From Acidiphilium iwatense (GTDB taxonomy: Bacteria > Pseudomonadota > Alphaproteobacteria > Acetobacterales > Acetobacteraceae), in the NCBI RefSeq assembly GCF_021556475.1, contig NZ_JAKGBZ010000025.1, positions 1 through 49,559 of the forward strand: 49,559 nt of DNA, in the 5' to 3' direction. The notes beneath the pieces are model-generated. The model was not told where the DNA came from and did not search any database. It was given only the letters and a program-made list of their open reading frames with translations. Below, piece after piece: positions 17,912 through 27,883 of this stretch (position 1 is its first letter; each line of letters opens with the position of its first letter). The translations under genes and the position numbers were made by a program.

Positions 17912-18586
17912 TCAGCGCGGCGCCCATTCAATGATCTTGTTGAGTATCGGGATGGGTTTGACCATGCTGCTGATGCCATGACGCCAATATTCGCGTCGGA
18001 CATACCATTCGGAATCAACGAAGCAGAGCTGAAGACTCATGCGCGGCCCTTTCTGTGGGAGGAAGCCGTGCCATGAATGGTCACAGACACGGAACATCAA
18101 CATTCGCCCGAATTCCGGCGCAAACTCGAAGGTATAGTCATCGCGGTCTGAACTGCGCAGCACGCGGAGCCGACCGCGCTCATACGGCCAGGTTCGGGTG
18201 AAGCCGAGCAGCACTGTCACAATTTTGTGTTTTGAGTCGGGATGTGCATGACCTTCGTTGTAGTGACCGGTCGTGTTGCCCATCATCACAATGACCGGCG
18301 GACTACGGCTGAGATCCATGTTGAATTTCTGCTCGACAAGTCTACGGAAGCGGTGGCTCAAAAGATCCTGAACGACCGTGCCAAAGAGCTGTCCGTATCG
18401 TAGGTTTGGAAGTCCGTAACTACCGCGGCCGGAAATGCGCGGCGCGTCTGCCAGAACCGCTTCCTTTACCGTGGCCGGCAGCGCGTGCTCGACAAAGCTA
18501 TAGTCATAAGGATCATGCTCCAGCTTTGCGGTTACGATCGCGGACTCGTCGAGCATCTGAAACGGCAGTTCGTAATCAGTCGTCAT
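17912..18586 (-). CDS. 2-oxoglutarate/Fe(II)-dependent oxygenase, first gene of nrdDG run
   Basis: 224 residues from ATG 18586; the ORF extends 7 codons further. The iron motif is H115-x-D117 in EGHAHPDSKH with H173 in DHSWHGFLP, and R182 follows. The sequence differs enough from the neighbouring oxygenase to make a recent duplication unlikely. It is the first gene leftward from the divergent FNR-box region, 54 nt from the box. The substrate is unknown. It could be a peptidyl or small-molecule hydroxylase. Confidence 0.72.
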   Translation of the reverse strand: MTTDYELPFQMLDESAIVTAKLEHDPYDYSFVEHALPATVKEAVLADAPRISGRGSYGLPNLRYGQLFGTVVQDLLSHRFRRLVEQKFNMDLSRSPPVIVMMGNTTGHYNEGHAHPDSKHKIVTVLLGFTRTWPYERGRLRVLRSSDRDDYTFEFAPEFGRMLMFRVCDHSWHGFLPQKGPRMSLQLCFVDSEWYVRREYWRHGISSMVKPIPILNKIIEWAPR

Positions 18587-18639
18587 ACTCCAGCTTCCTC
18601 CGGCCATTGGAAGAATGTGCGTGATTGCGTCGACACGCC

Positions 18640-18653
18640 TTGATCTAAATCAA
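18640..18653. promoter_or_regulatory. Perfect FNR/FixK box between the 2OG-nrdDG and ubiTUV units
   Basis: TTGATCTAAATCAA matches TTGAT-N4-ATCAA exactly. It is centred about 87 nt upstream of ubiT and 61 nt upstream of the first oxygenase gene. Either distance allows class II activation (-41.5) with a short leader. Symmetry lets one site serve both directions. Confidence 0.85.
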
Positions 18654-18732
18654 GGCGCGTCCGCCTTCCGCGTGTTCACATGATGCGGTTGTCGTTGCGG
18701 CACGGCATGGAAATACTAGGAGAAGCAGGCTC

Positions 18733-19404
18733 ATGGCGGAGACGGAATTCCCGGTTCTGCTCGCGACCAATGTGCTGGGGCTGCTCCCCGCGCCGGCTCT
18801 GACGCGTGCCACGGCTTTGCTGATGCGTCGGTTTGGCCGAACGTATCCTCGGCTGTTCCGCGCCCTCGCGGGCCACGAGCCCTGCACGATCGGTATCGAA
18901 CCGACCGATCTGGCGCATCGTTTCGTGCTCCGCTTCGGGGGAACGCCAGTGTCGCTGGTGCCGACATTGACCTTGGAGCAGCCCTTGAATGCCTGCGTAA
19001 GAGGCCGGTTGGCAACATTGGTGGGGCTGCTCGAAGGCAGACTCGATAGCGATGCGCTCTTTTTTTCCCGAGAGATCGTCATAACCGGGGAAATGGAAGC
19101 GATCGTCAGTCTGCGTAATGCCCTCGATCGCGAAACCGTCAATGTGTTCCAAGCGGCAACCGCACTGTTCGGACCGGTGGGGCATCCCGTCAGGCGGGTG
19201 GCGCTCATGCTGGAGCGGCGACTCGCCGCAGCGCATCAGCGCCTGACCATGAGGCACGAGGCGCTGCACGCGGCACGACGAGAAGAACATTCCATCGCCA
19301 CGTATTGCGCGCGGCAGGAAGCAGAGTTGCAGGCATTGAGAACGCGCATAGCCAAGATTGAAGCGCAAACCAGGCGACGGAATCCAATCGGTGCGGTGAC
19401 ATGA
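18733..19404 (+). CDS. ubiT: UbiT, SCP2-domain lipid-binding factor for O2-independent ubiquinone synthesis
   Basis: 223 residues. The SCP2 sterol-carrier fold covers the first two thirds (RFVLRFGGTPVSLVPT, GRLDSDALFFSREIVITGEME are the core). A basic, coiled C-terminal tail with repeated Arg, Glu and Gln follows. UbiT is known to bind hydrophobic quinone intermediates and is needed for anaerobic ubiquinone production. The identification is strengthened by ubiU and ubiV downstream with ATGA overlaps. The FNR box upstream fits expression without oxygen. Confidence 0.88.
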   Translation: MAETEFPVLLATNVLGLLPAPALTRATALLMRRFGRTYPRLFRALAGHEPCTIGIEPTDLAHRFVLRFGGTPVSLVPTLTLEQPLNACVRGRLATLVGLLEGRLDSDALFFSREIVITGEMEAIVSLRNALDRETVNVFQAATALFGPVGHPVRRVALMLERRLAAAHQRLTMRHEALHAARREEHSIATYCARQEAELQALRTRIAKIEAQTRRRNPIGAVT

Positions 19405-20396
19405 CGCGCTATCTCGAACTGGTCTGTCCGGCGGGCACTCCTGCCGCCTTGCGCGTTGCGGTCGACGCTGGAGCCGACACTGTCTATTGTGGCTTCCAGG
19501 ACTGCACCAACGCCCGCAACTATCCTGGCCTGAATTTCACCCGCGAAGATTTACGTGGCGGTATCGCCTACGCCCATGCCCGCAGTTGCCGCGTCTTCGT
19601 CGCAGTAAACACGTTTCCCCGTGCCGGCGACTTCGGGCCATGGCAGCGCGCGATCGATGACGCTGCTGCCTGCGGCGCAGATGCGGTTATTCTTGCCGAT
19701 CTTGGCGTGCTCGATTATGCGACGTGCCGCCATCCGAACTTGCGACGGCACCTCTCGGTGCAGGCGGCCGCAGCCAGCCCGCTCGGGATCCGATTCTACC
19801 GGGACGCCTTTGGGATCAGCCGCGTCGTGCTACCGCGCGTGCTGTCGGTCGAAGAAGTCGCGGCGTTGATCGGACAAACAGGCGTCGAGGCCGAGGTGTT
19901 CACCTTTGGCAGCCTCGGTACGATGGTGGAGGGGCGCTGCTTTCTCTCCTCGTACATGACCGGCCGCTCACCGAGCAGCGACGGTGTCTGCGCTCCGGCT
20001 GAGTGTGTCTCCTACCGTGAGGACGGCGATCGCCTGGTCTCCTGTCTCGGCGACGTCATGATCAACCGGTTCGCGAGCGATGAGCCGGCGGCCTACCCGA
20101 CCCCCTGCAAGGGTCGCTTCCTGGTACATGGCCGTCCGAGTTATCTGTTTGAGGAACCGACCGGCCTCAACGTTATTCCGCTCCTCGCGGAACTCAAGGC
20201 GGCCGGGGTAACCGCCCTGAAGATCGAGGGCCGCCAGCGCAGCCGCACCTATGTGGCCACCGTCGTCACCGCTTTCCGCCGCGTCCTCGACGCGCTCGCT
20301 GAGGGCGCGTCGCCGGCGCCGATGCCCGACGTGCTGCGCGCCGTTGCCGAAGGGGGACGCGAGACATTCGGCGCCTACGCGAAGGGGTGGCGATGA
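19401..20396 (+). CDS. ubiU: UbiU, U32-family anaerobic ubiquinone hydroxylation protein with one cluster Cys missing
   Basis: 331 residues of the U32 peptidase-like family. With UbiV it forms the O2-independent hydroxylase, each protein holding a [4Fe-4S] cluster through four cysteines. Three are present with the expected spacing: C180 (EGRC), C197 (GVC) and C236 (PTPC). The first position, SLC in E. coli UbiU as I recall it, is SLG here (Gly173). A non-canonical Cys, C202 (PAEC), might substitute. Other landmarks are DTVYCGFQDCTNARN and KIEGRQRS. The start overlaps ubiT and the stop overlaps ubiV. Confidence 0.9.
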   Translation: MTRYLELVCPAGTPAALRVAVDAGADTVYCGFQDCTNARNYPGLNFTREDLRGGIAYAHARSCRVFVAVNTFPRAGDFGPWQRAIDDAAACGADAVILADLGVLDYATCRHPNLRRHLSVQAAAASPLGIRFYRDAFGISRVVLPRVLSVEEVAALIGQTGVEAEVFTFGSLGTMVEGRCFLSSYMTGRSPSSDGVCAPAECVSYREDGDRLVSCLGDVMINRFASDEPAAYPTPCKGRFLVHGRPSYLFEEPTGLNVIPLLAELKAAGVTALKIEGRQRSRTYVATVVTAFRRVLDALAEGASPAPMPDVLRAVAEGGRETFGAYAKGWR

Positions 20397-21292
20397 GCTG
20401 TTTAACCTTGGGGCCGCTGCAGTTCCACTGGCCTGCACCACGGCGGCGAGACTTCTACGCTCGTATCGCTGACGAGGCGCCAGTCGAGTGCGTCTATCTC
20501 GGTGAGGTGGTTTGCAGCAAGCGTCTCCCTTGGTTCGAGAAAGACCTGCCGAAGATCGCCGAGCGTCTGCGCCGAGCAGGAAAGCAGGTCGTATTCTCGA
20601 CACCGGCGTTGATCATCACCGATCGTGAGGTCGCGATGATCCGCGCGCTCTGCGAGACAGGCGATCTGATCGAGATCAACGATCTCGCCTGCCTGCAACT
20701 GCTAAATGGGCAGGCATTTGTCTCCGGCCCTCTGGTAAACGTATTCAATGAAGGTACGCTCGATGTCCTTCTCCGTCTGGGTGCCATACGGGTGAACACG
20801 CCAATGGAACTATCCATCGACGCGATCGCCACGTTGGCGGCACAGAACCAAGCGGGCGAGATTGAAGTGTTCGCGTTCGGCCGCCAACCGCTGGCCATCT
20901 CACAGCGCTGCTATCACGCGCGCGCACATGATCTGCACAAGGATAACTGCCAGTTCGTCTGTGGCCAGGATGCGGATGGTCTGGCGATCGCACAGCTTGA
21001 CGGGCGTCCGCTGCTGGCGATCAACGGCACGCAGACCCTCTCGCACGGCCATGTCGCTCTGCTCGACGAACTCGCCGATCTCCAGGCAGCAGGCGTCACC
21101 CATTTCCGTCTTTCGCCTCACGCACTCGACATGGTCGAGATCGCCACACTCTACCGCGCCGTGCTCGACGGCACCTGCGATGCAGAGGAGGGCCTCACGC
21201 GCCTGCGTGAACACACCGCGCCGGTCCCGTTTGTCAATGGCTATCTGCACGGGCGCGCCGGGGTGGACTGGCAGCCAGGCCGGGCTGGATAG
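20393..21292 (+). CDS. ubiV: UbiV, U32-family partner of UbiU
   Basis: 299 residues from the ATG that overlaps the ubiU stop. The four cluster cysteines expected in UbiV are visible: VVCSKR near residue 41, ISQRCYHARAH, and NCQFVCGQD. YLGEVVCSKR and the AFGRQPLAIS element are typical of the family. With UbiU it carries out the ring hydroxylations of ubiquinone without oxygen, probably with prephenate as hydroxyl donor as proposed for the system. It is followed closely by a Rid-like gene. Confidence 0.9.
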   Translation: MSCLTLGPLQFHWPAPRRRDFYARIADEAPVECVYLGEVVCSKRLPWFEKDLPKIAERLRRAGKQVVFSTPALIITDREVAMIRALCETGDLIEINDLACLQLLNGQAFVSGPLVNVFNEGTLDVLLRLGAIRVNTPMELSIDAIATLAAQNQAGEIEVFAFGRQPLAISQRCYHARAHDLHKDNCQFVCGQDADGLAIAQLDGRPLLAINGTQTLSHGHVALLDELADLQAAGVTHFRLSPHALDMVEIATLYRAVLDGTCDAEEGLTRLREHTAPVPFVNGYLHGRAGVDWQPGRAG

Positions 21293-21356
21293 CGGAATGG
21301 CAGCGACGTTCTGGGCACCACACTTGGCGGCCATTAATCACGGGAGCATCCTGAGT

Positions 21357-22517
21357 ATGGATTGTAGCGGCAGAGTCATCACCAAAAGCTTCAAGCGGAG
21401 CACCGGCGGAAGCGAGCATTACATCATCGTCGAACCGCCTGCCGATCTCGGCCTCACCGAGCAGGTCGCCTGCCTTGAGCGACGCTATGATGAGACACGG
21501 CAGGAACTCGGTCTGCCGGCCGGCAGCGCCGTGTTTCGGCGATTATTCGTCAGCGATGCGATGAACCAGATACCCTTGCTGCGACACAGCCGCCTGACAG
21601 CGGATGAAGATGGCTCTCCTGTTGCGCTGTCTCTCATCCAGCAGCCACCCCTCTCACGAACCAAGCTTTCTCTTCTTGCCTATCACGTCAGTGGGGCACC
21701 TGATCTCTCCAAGTGCCGGCTTACGTCTCGGCATGTCGTGGTCGAGAAAAATGGCCTTGCTCATCTCTGGACAACAGGTCTCTGCCCGGCATCGGACGAT
21801 AAGCTGGTGCCTGCGACACAACAGACACGACAGATGTTCGATACTCTTATCAATACGCTCGATGGCCTCGGTGGCACGCTACGCAATAATTGCGTCCGCA
21901 CCTGGATTTACGTCAAGGACGTCGACGTATTCTATAACGACATGGTGACGAGCAGGCGTGAGCTGTTCCTTGAACAGGGCCTGTCAGCAGAGACGCATTT
22001 CATTGCCAGCACCGGCATCGAGGGTGCCTGCGCGCACCGCTTCGATATAGTAACGATGGACGCCTACTCGATCCTTGGCCTCGCACCACAACAGGTCTCC
22101 TATCTCAATGATTTCGATCATCTTTGCCCGACGAAGGACTACAACGTGACCTTCGAGCGTGGCACCCGCATCGCTTATGCCGATCGCGCCCATCTCTTTA
22201 TCTCGGGAACTGCCAGCATTGATAGCGCCGGGCAGGTTGTTCATCCCGGAAATGTGTCGCGCCAGTTCGACCGCGCACTCGATAATGTGGAGGCACTTTT
22301 GCGCGCCGGCTCGGCGGAGCTCAGTACGCTGATGCACCTCATCGTCTATCTGCGTGACCCAACCGACCATCCACGGATCAAAGCGGCATTGTCCGAGCGC
22401 TTGCCCGGCGTCCCGACGATCATTGTACAGGGTTCGGTTTGCCGGCCGGAATGGTTGGTAGAGGTCGAGGGCATGGCCATCGCCGATAACGAAGATCCGG
22501 CGCTTCCAGGTTTTTGA
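21357..22517 (+). CDS. Rid/YjgF-like protein with chorismatase (FkbO/XanB2)-like architecture
   Basis: About 386 residues with two Rid-like halves. The N-terminal ~120 residues are divergent. [21 protein letters not shown] and the ASTGIEG segment resemble the FkbO/Hyg5/XanB2 chorismatase core. The C terminus is a clear RidA fold ([41 protein letters not shown]). Chorismatases can make hydroxybenzoate from chorismate, and 4-hydroxybenzoate is the ubiquinone ring precursor, so a role in supplying the ring is an attractive inference from its place after ubiV. A simple imine-deaminase role (Rid), perhaps linked to the PLP genes that follow, is the alternative. ATG 21297, 4 nt after the ubiV stop, is an alternative start. 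Confidence 0.7.
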   Translation: MDCSGRVITKSFKRSTGGSEHYIIVEPPADLGLTEQVACLERRYDETRQELGLPAGSAVFRRLFVSDAMNQIPLLRHSRLTADEDGSPVALSLIQQPPLSRTKLSLLAYHVSGAPDLSKCRLTSRHVVVEKNGLAHLWTTGLCPASDDKLVPATQQTRQMFDTLINTLDGLGGTLRNNCVRTWIYVKDVDVFYNDMVTSRRELFLEQGLSAETHFIASTGIEGACAHRFDIVTMDAYSILGLAPQQVSYLNDFDHLCPTKDYNVTFERGTRIAYADRAHLFISGTASIDSAGQVVHPGNVSRQFDRALDNVEALLRAGSAELSTLMHLIVYLRDPTDHPRIKAALSERLPGVPTIIVQGSVCRPEWLVEVEGMAIADNEDPALPGF

Positions 22518-22621
22518 TCTTCCGAGTCTTCGCATTGCTTGGCCGGTGGATTGTCGTCACATGCGACCAGACACGAAGCACGTGTCGGTTTGCCAATAGA
22601 CACTTACCAGGAGGTCTATAC

Positions 22622-23551
22622 GTGAGCGATATGCCGACTAATCCTGCCGAGACATCACCGTTGCGACTCAAGACGGGGCTGGCCGAAATGCTCAAGGGCG
22701 GCGTCATCATGGATGTCACCACTGCAGAGCAGGCCAAGATCGCAGAGAAGGCCGGTGCAGTGGCCGTGATGGCACTCGAGCGGGTGCCCGCACAGATACG
22801 AGCCGAGGGCGGCGTCGCAAGAATGGCGTCTCCGAAAAAAATCAAGGAGATCATGGTTGCCGTTTCGATCCCGGTGATGGCAAAATGCCGGATCGGCCAT
22901 TTCGCCGAAGCGCAGGTACTTCAGGCTCTCGGCGTAGATTTCATCGATGAGTCGGAGGTTTTGACCCCGGCTGATGAAATGCATCATATCAACAAGCACG
23001 CCTTCGCGTCTCCTTTCGTCTGTGGAGCACGCAACCTCGGCGAGGCTCTGCGGCGGATTGCCGAAGGAGCCTCAATGATAAGGACGAAAGGCGAGGCCGG
23101 CACCGGCGACGTGGTGCATGCGGTCCGGCACGTCCGGCAAATCGCCAAGGATATTCGCGCTTTGACTGTTCTGCACGAGGATGAACTGTATACCGCTGCA
23201 AAGGAATTGGGGGCGCCGTACGAGTTGGTAAGATTGGTCGCCGATACCGGACGGCTGCCCGTGCCAAACTTCGCGGCCGGCGGTATCGCGACCCCTGCTG
23301 ACGCGGCGCTCGTCCGCCATCTCGGTGCAGAAGCGGTATTTGTGGGATCCGGCATCTTCATGATGGACTCACAGAATTTTGCTGACCCTGGCGAGGCACA
23401 GTCACGCGCAGAGGCAATCGTCCAGGCAACAACGCATTATGACAACCCGCAGATTCTTGCCGAGATCAGCGAATCCTGCCTCGGAGCCATACGTGGCCTT
23501 GCTGCGTCTACTTTGGAAGAGGGAGCGTTGCTCCAGACACGAGGCTGGTAG
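22622..23551 (+). CDS. pdxS: Pyridoxal 5'-phosphate synthase, synthase subunit
   Basis: 309 residues from GTG 22622, supported by AGGAGG at 22609-22614 with 7-nt spacing. The PdxS TIM barrel is unmistakable: [75 protein letters not shown]. It condenses ribose 5-phosphate, glyceraldehyde 3-phosphate and ammonia (from PdxT) to PLP directly. The route does not need the O2-dependent PdxH oxidase used in the DXP-dependent pathway common in Alphaproteobacteria. That matches the O2-independent theme of the preceding ubi genes. Confidence 0.95.
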   Translation: MSDMPTNPAETSPLRLKTGLAEMLKGGVIMDVTTAEQAKIAEKAGAVAVMALERVPAQIRAEGGVARMASPKKIKEIMVAVSIPVMAKCRIGHFAEAQVLQALGVDFIDESEVLTPADEMHHINKHAFASPFVCGARNLGEALRRIAEGASMIRTKGEAGTGDVVHAVRHVRQIAKDIRALTVLHEDELYTAAKELGAPYELVRLVADTGRLPVPNFAAGGIATPADAALVRHLGAEAVFVGSGIFMMDSQNFADPGEAQSRAEAIVQATTHYDNPQILAEISESCLGAIRGLAASTLEEGALLQTRGW

Positions 23552-23554
23552 ATC

Positions 23555-24220
23555 ATGCCGATAACGGGATTGGCCGAAATACCTCTGAAAATCGGCGTTG
23601 TGGCATTGCAGGGCGATTACGCGGCACATGCGGAGGCTTTGCGCAGTAGTGACACCGAGATCGTGTCGGTCCGCGAGACAGCAGAATTGGTTGATCTGGA
23701 CGGCTTGGTGATTCCGGGTGGGGAATCGACCGCGCTCCTCAAGCTGCTCACGCGCGAAAATATGTTTGAGGCCGTGCGGGAGTTTGCTGCGGCCAAACCG
23801 GTGTTCGGTACCTGTGCCGGCTGCATTATCCTCGCCAAAGAGGTTCTGCCGCCGCCGCAGCAAAGCCTTGCAGTTTTGGATATAATAATACAGCGCAACG
23901 CTTACGGCCGACAGATCGAATCCCGTGTTGCCATGGGAGATTGCGCTTTCTCCGGTGGGGGGCTCGAAATGGTCTTCATCCGCGCGCCGCGTATCGTGAG
24001 GGCAGGCTCCCGCGTGGAAATTCTGGCACGGTATGGAGGTTTCCCCACCTTGGTTCGTCAGGGCAACATACTCGCAGCCACCTTCCACCCTGAATTATCC
24101 GCGGATCGCCGGATCCACCGCTTTTTTTGCGCCATGATCCGCGGTGGACAGCCTTGTCTAAGTCCAGGTGTGCAAATGGGGAACTTGGGCAGAAGGCATA
24201 ACGAGACGCACGAGCGATAA
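23555..24220 (+). CDS. pdxT: Pyridoxal 5'-phosphate synthase, glutaminase subunit
   Basis: 221 residues: the class I glutamine amidotransferase partner of PdxS, 3 nt downstream. The oxyanion loop PGGEST, the nucleophile in GTCAGCI and the FHPEL His/Glu pair are all present, so the triad is intact. A ~30-residue C-terminal extension (GGQPCLSPGVQMGN...) goes beyond the usual ~190-200 residues and may be run-on into new sequence. ATG 23555 is plausible, though the family normally starts nearer LKIGVVALQGD (residue 11), so a later start is possible. Confidence 0.93.
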   Translation: MPITGLAEIPLKIGVVALQGDYAAHAEALRSSDTEIVSVRETAELVDLDGLVIPGGESTALLKLLTRENMFEAVREFAAAKPVFGTCAGCIILAKEVLPPPQQSLAVLDIIIQRNAYGRQIESRVAMGDCAFSGGGLEMVFIRAPRIVRAGSRVEILARYGGFPTLVRQGNILAATFHPELSADRRIHRFFCAMIRGGQPCLSPGVQMGNLGRRHNETHER

Positions 24221-24252
24221 CGGTCATCTTGTTACTGTCTGAATAGGTCAAT

Positions 24253-24411
24253 ATGGCGAAATTTTCGAATTTTCGGAAATTTAATGCGGCGACGCAGGCG
24301 GAATTACGGCGCGTCGCGGCAACAAGAGAGGGGATGGGCAAGATGCGGATCGAGACGGTCAAGCGCCAGTTGACTATCGGGACCCGCGTTCATGGCAGTT
24401 TCGACTGCTGA
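24253..24411 (+). CDS. Small ORF with ATQAELRRVA motif, possible IS remnant
   Basis: A 52-residue open frame, MAKFSNFRKFNAATQAELRRVA and onward to RIETVKRQLTIG. Ten residues (ATQAELRRVA) plus flanking pattern are shared with a minus-strand ORF at 31657-31779. It looks like the N-terminal helix-turn-helix of a transposase, perhaps IS630-like, cut short. The rest of 24412-24609 shows no gene. Confidence 0.35.
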   Translation: MAKFSNFRKFNAATQAELRRVAATREGMGKMRIETVKRQLTIGTRVHGSFDC

Positions 24412-24609
24412 GCTATACCGCCGAGGTTATTCGGCGGACGATAGCAACCTCGTTCAAACAACCCAAGATGCCCCGCGCCGGACAGGCGCTCCGTATCGGA
24501 CGCTGGGAAAGCTACCGATCTCTGCATTCCGACCCAAGATCAATATTAACGCTTGGATAGAATATAGCTACAAATTTGAATTCATAAAGCTTCTTTCGGG
24601 GACCATAGC

Positions 24610-24864
24610 ATGAGTGATGAATCTATCAATCTTGTTCTCGATCATCTCCGAGCCTTGCATTTGTCCGTTCTGGCACTTCATGAGGACAATCGGGAGATGA
24701 AGACTCGGCTCAATGAGGTCTATTCCGCTGTGGTGAGCCTTCGGCGCGATCAAGCCAACGATGCCGAGATCGTCCATCGAATGCAGATCATCGTAGATCA
24801 ACTCAGTGAGCGGGTTGAGCGTATCGAGCACCGCCTTGATCTGCGTGAGGTTTACGAGGCTTGA
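24610..24864 (+). CDS. Small coiled-coil protein, unknown function
   Basis: 84 residues with heptad-rich sequence throughout: LVLDHLRALHLSVLALHEDNREMKTRLNEV and then LSERVERIEHRLDLRE. Such small coiled-coil proteins are common beside mobile elements in Alphaproteobacteria and have no assigned role. It is short, charged and probably oligomeric. There is no membrane segment. Confidence 0.5.
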   Translation: MSDESINLVLDHLRALHLSVLALHEDNREMKTRLNEVYSAVVSLRRDQANDAEIVHRMQIIVDQLSERVERIEHRLDLREVYEA

Positions 24865-24879
24865 TCTCATGGTTTTCAT

Positions 24880-24893
24880 GTGATCTGGATCAA
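24880..24893. promoter_or_regulatory. Near-perfect FNR/FixK box upstream of acyl-CoA dehydrogenase
   Basis: GTGATCTGGATCAA differs from TTGAT-N4-ATCAA only at the first base. It is centred about 85 nt before the ATG at 24971, a similar distance to the box upstream of ubiT. Confidence 0.6.
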
Positions 24894-24970
24894 TGACATT
24901 TACTAAGCAGTGGTGTTTTCTGGACGAGAATCAAGAGCCTTGTATGGAGGTTGGATAACTGGAGTTTAGA

Positions 24971-26254
<1,284 letters not shown>

Positions 26255-26423
26255 ACCGAAGTTTTCACGATCAAAACCCCGGAATAGCCCATAATCTTTT
26301 TCGCCAATGCCATGCGGTACCCATAACCATCATCATCGGGCCACCTTCTTGGGAAGCGCCCATCATGGCCCACTTCTGCTGTTCATCCTGCTTGCCGCAA
26401 GGCTTTCTCCATCGGTTGTTGGG

Positions 26424-27023
26424 CTACGTGGTAGGCTTCTCAAGGATCGAGGCGTAGTGGTAGGGTGGCAATTCCACGACCCGCTTTGGTAGCAACCCGG
26501 CAGGCTCGGCCGCCGCCGCGACATCCTCCGGCGTCATCCGCATTGCGGTCTTCGGTCCCCGCGGTTGGCCGAGGACCGTAGTTTCCTCGCGCGGGCGCCG
26601 GTGCCAGTTGACCACGACGAACCGACCGCCCGGTCGCAGCGCTGCGGCAACGATGCACGAAAGCTCCGCCTTGTCGGGAACGCCATGGAAGGTATTGGCG
26701 ATCATAACGAGATCCAAAGGTGCTGGAACCAACCGGGCCAGGTCGCAAGCGTCGCCTGTGATGAAGACGCAGTTCTTCACCCCCGCCGCAGCGGCCCTCG
26801 ACCGTGCCAAATCCACCATCTCCCGGTCGAGGTCTATGGCGACGACACAGCGCACCATGCCGGCCAGGGGAATGGTGAACAGCCCGTTGCCGCAGCAGAG
26901 ATCGACGGCGTCCGTCCCAGGCTGGACGTCGAGTTTGGCAATCACCTCGCCAGGGCGCGGCCAAAGCGCCTGCCACCAGTCAGGATCGGGCATCGCCGTG
27001 GCCGGGAACAGCCTCACACTCAT
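26424..27023 (-). CDS. Class I SAM-dependent methyltransferase
   Basis: 199 residues. The SAM-binding glycine motif is DAVDLCCGNGLFTIPLA, followed by VVAIDLDREMVDLAR (acidic motif II), TGDACDL and the LRPGGRFVVVNW motif. It is of the Methyltransf_11/25 type with unknown substrate. It begins with MSVRLFPATAMPDPDWWQALWPRPGEV, and a degenerate copy of DNA from this region (26938-27009) recurs at 31450-31520. A near-perfect FNR box lies about 57 nt upstream, beyond the end of the response-regulator fragment. Confidence 0.85.
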   Translation of the reverse strand: MSVRLFPATAMPDPDWWQALWPRPGEVIAKLDVQPGTDAVDLCCGNGLFTIPLAGMVRCVVAIDLDREMVDLARSRAAAAGVKNCVFITGDACDLARLVPAPLDLVMIANTFHGVPDKAELSCIVAAALRPGGRFVVVNWHRRPREETTVLGQPRGPKTAMRMTPEDVAAAAEPAGLLPKRVVELPPYHYASILEKPTT

Positions 27024-27070
27024 CGCGCACCTCCTGTATTTTCGCTGTTACCCGCATTCCGCACGTAAGA

Positions 27071-27679
27071 TCATTGACTAAGATCAAAGCAGTGCGTGTC
27101 TCCCTCGGTCAGACCCCAGATTTCGTTCTTGAGCGCTGCTCGGCTGACTGGCTGACCACCTGCACGGCAAAGACATTTCAGTAGCGCCGTCTCCTTGTCC
27201 GTCAGGAGGATCCGTTTGTTCCGCTTGGGATTGATCAAACTCTTCTTTGCTGGATGAAATGTATAGGGGCCGATCCGTAACGTCACGGCTTCGCTCCTCT
27301 CGAAATTTCGCAAATGCGCCCGCAGCCGAGCTAATAGCTCATCCATTCTGAGTGGCTTGACGATATAGTCATCCGCGCCTGACTTCAGGCCACGCACCAC
27401 ATCCTTCTCATCCGGTGAGGTAGAGACGATGATCATAGGCATTTTCTTACCTTGTCGGCGGATCTCGGACGAGAATGTCAAGCCGTTCAATTTTGGATTA
27501 TCAAAATCGAGGATCACGGTGTCGAGACATCGATCTCTATCGGCCAGGGCCGCTTCAGCATCAGCAATGTTGCTTACTATCTGTGGGGAAAAATTGTTCT
27601 CCACACTCAACTTCTCAGTGAGAGCAATCCGCAAATCATTATCGGCAGTTACAATCAAGATTGGGCGCGCGTCCGGCAT
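27071..27679 (-). pseudogene. OmpR-type response regulator, C terminus cut
   Basis: 202 residues. An intact receiver occupies residues ~6-120: LIVTADNDLRIALTE, LDTVILDFDNPKLNGL with the phospho-acceptor Asp, the conserved IVST, and YIVKPLRMDELLARLRAHLR. The OmpR winged-helix then begins (ILLTDKETALLKCLCRAGGQPVSRAALKNEIWG) but ends at EGDTH plus six unrelated residues. The recognition helix and wing (normally THTLETHIYRLRQK...) are missing. A fragment of exactly that missing part lies on the opposite strand at about 27884-28002. Confidence 0.8.
27074..27087. promoter_or_regulatory. Near-perfect FNR/FixK box upstream of the methyltransferase
   Basis: TTGACTAAGATCAA matches the FNR consensus except for C at the fifth position. 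It overlaps the end of the truncated response-regulator frame, which suggests the break replaced the original C terminus with promoter sequence of the methyltransferase gene. Confidence 0.5.
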
Positions 27680-27883
27680 GTTCGTCTTTCCTCGGGGCTA
27701 TCGGCACTTCGCCTTCGATGATTCGAATCGTCAGTATTCAGCCGGATCATTATATGATCGCGGCGGGATACCAACCCATCCGAATGAGATGCTCCGTTAC
27801 GTAGAGCGTAGCCGTCGATTTGGCCCGAGGCACTCCAGAAGTCCAACTTCGCCCGCTTCAGCCGCTCACGCTATAGAGCCCAC

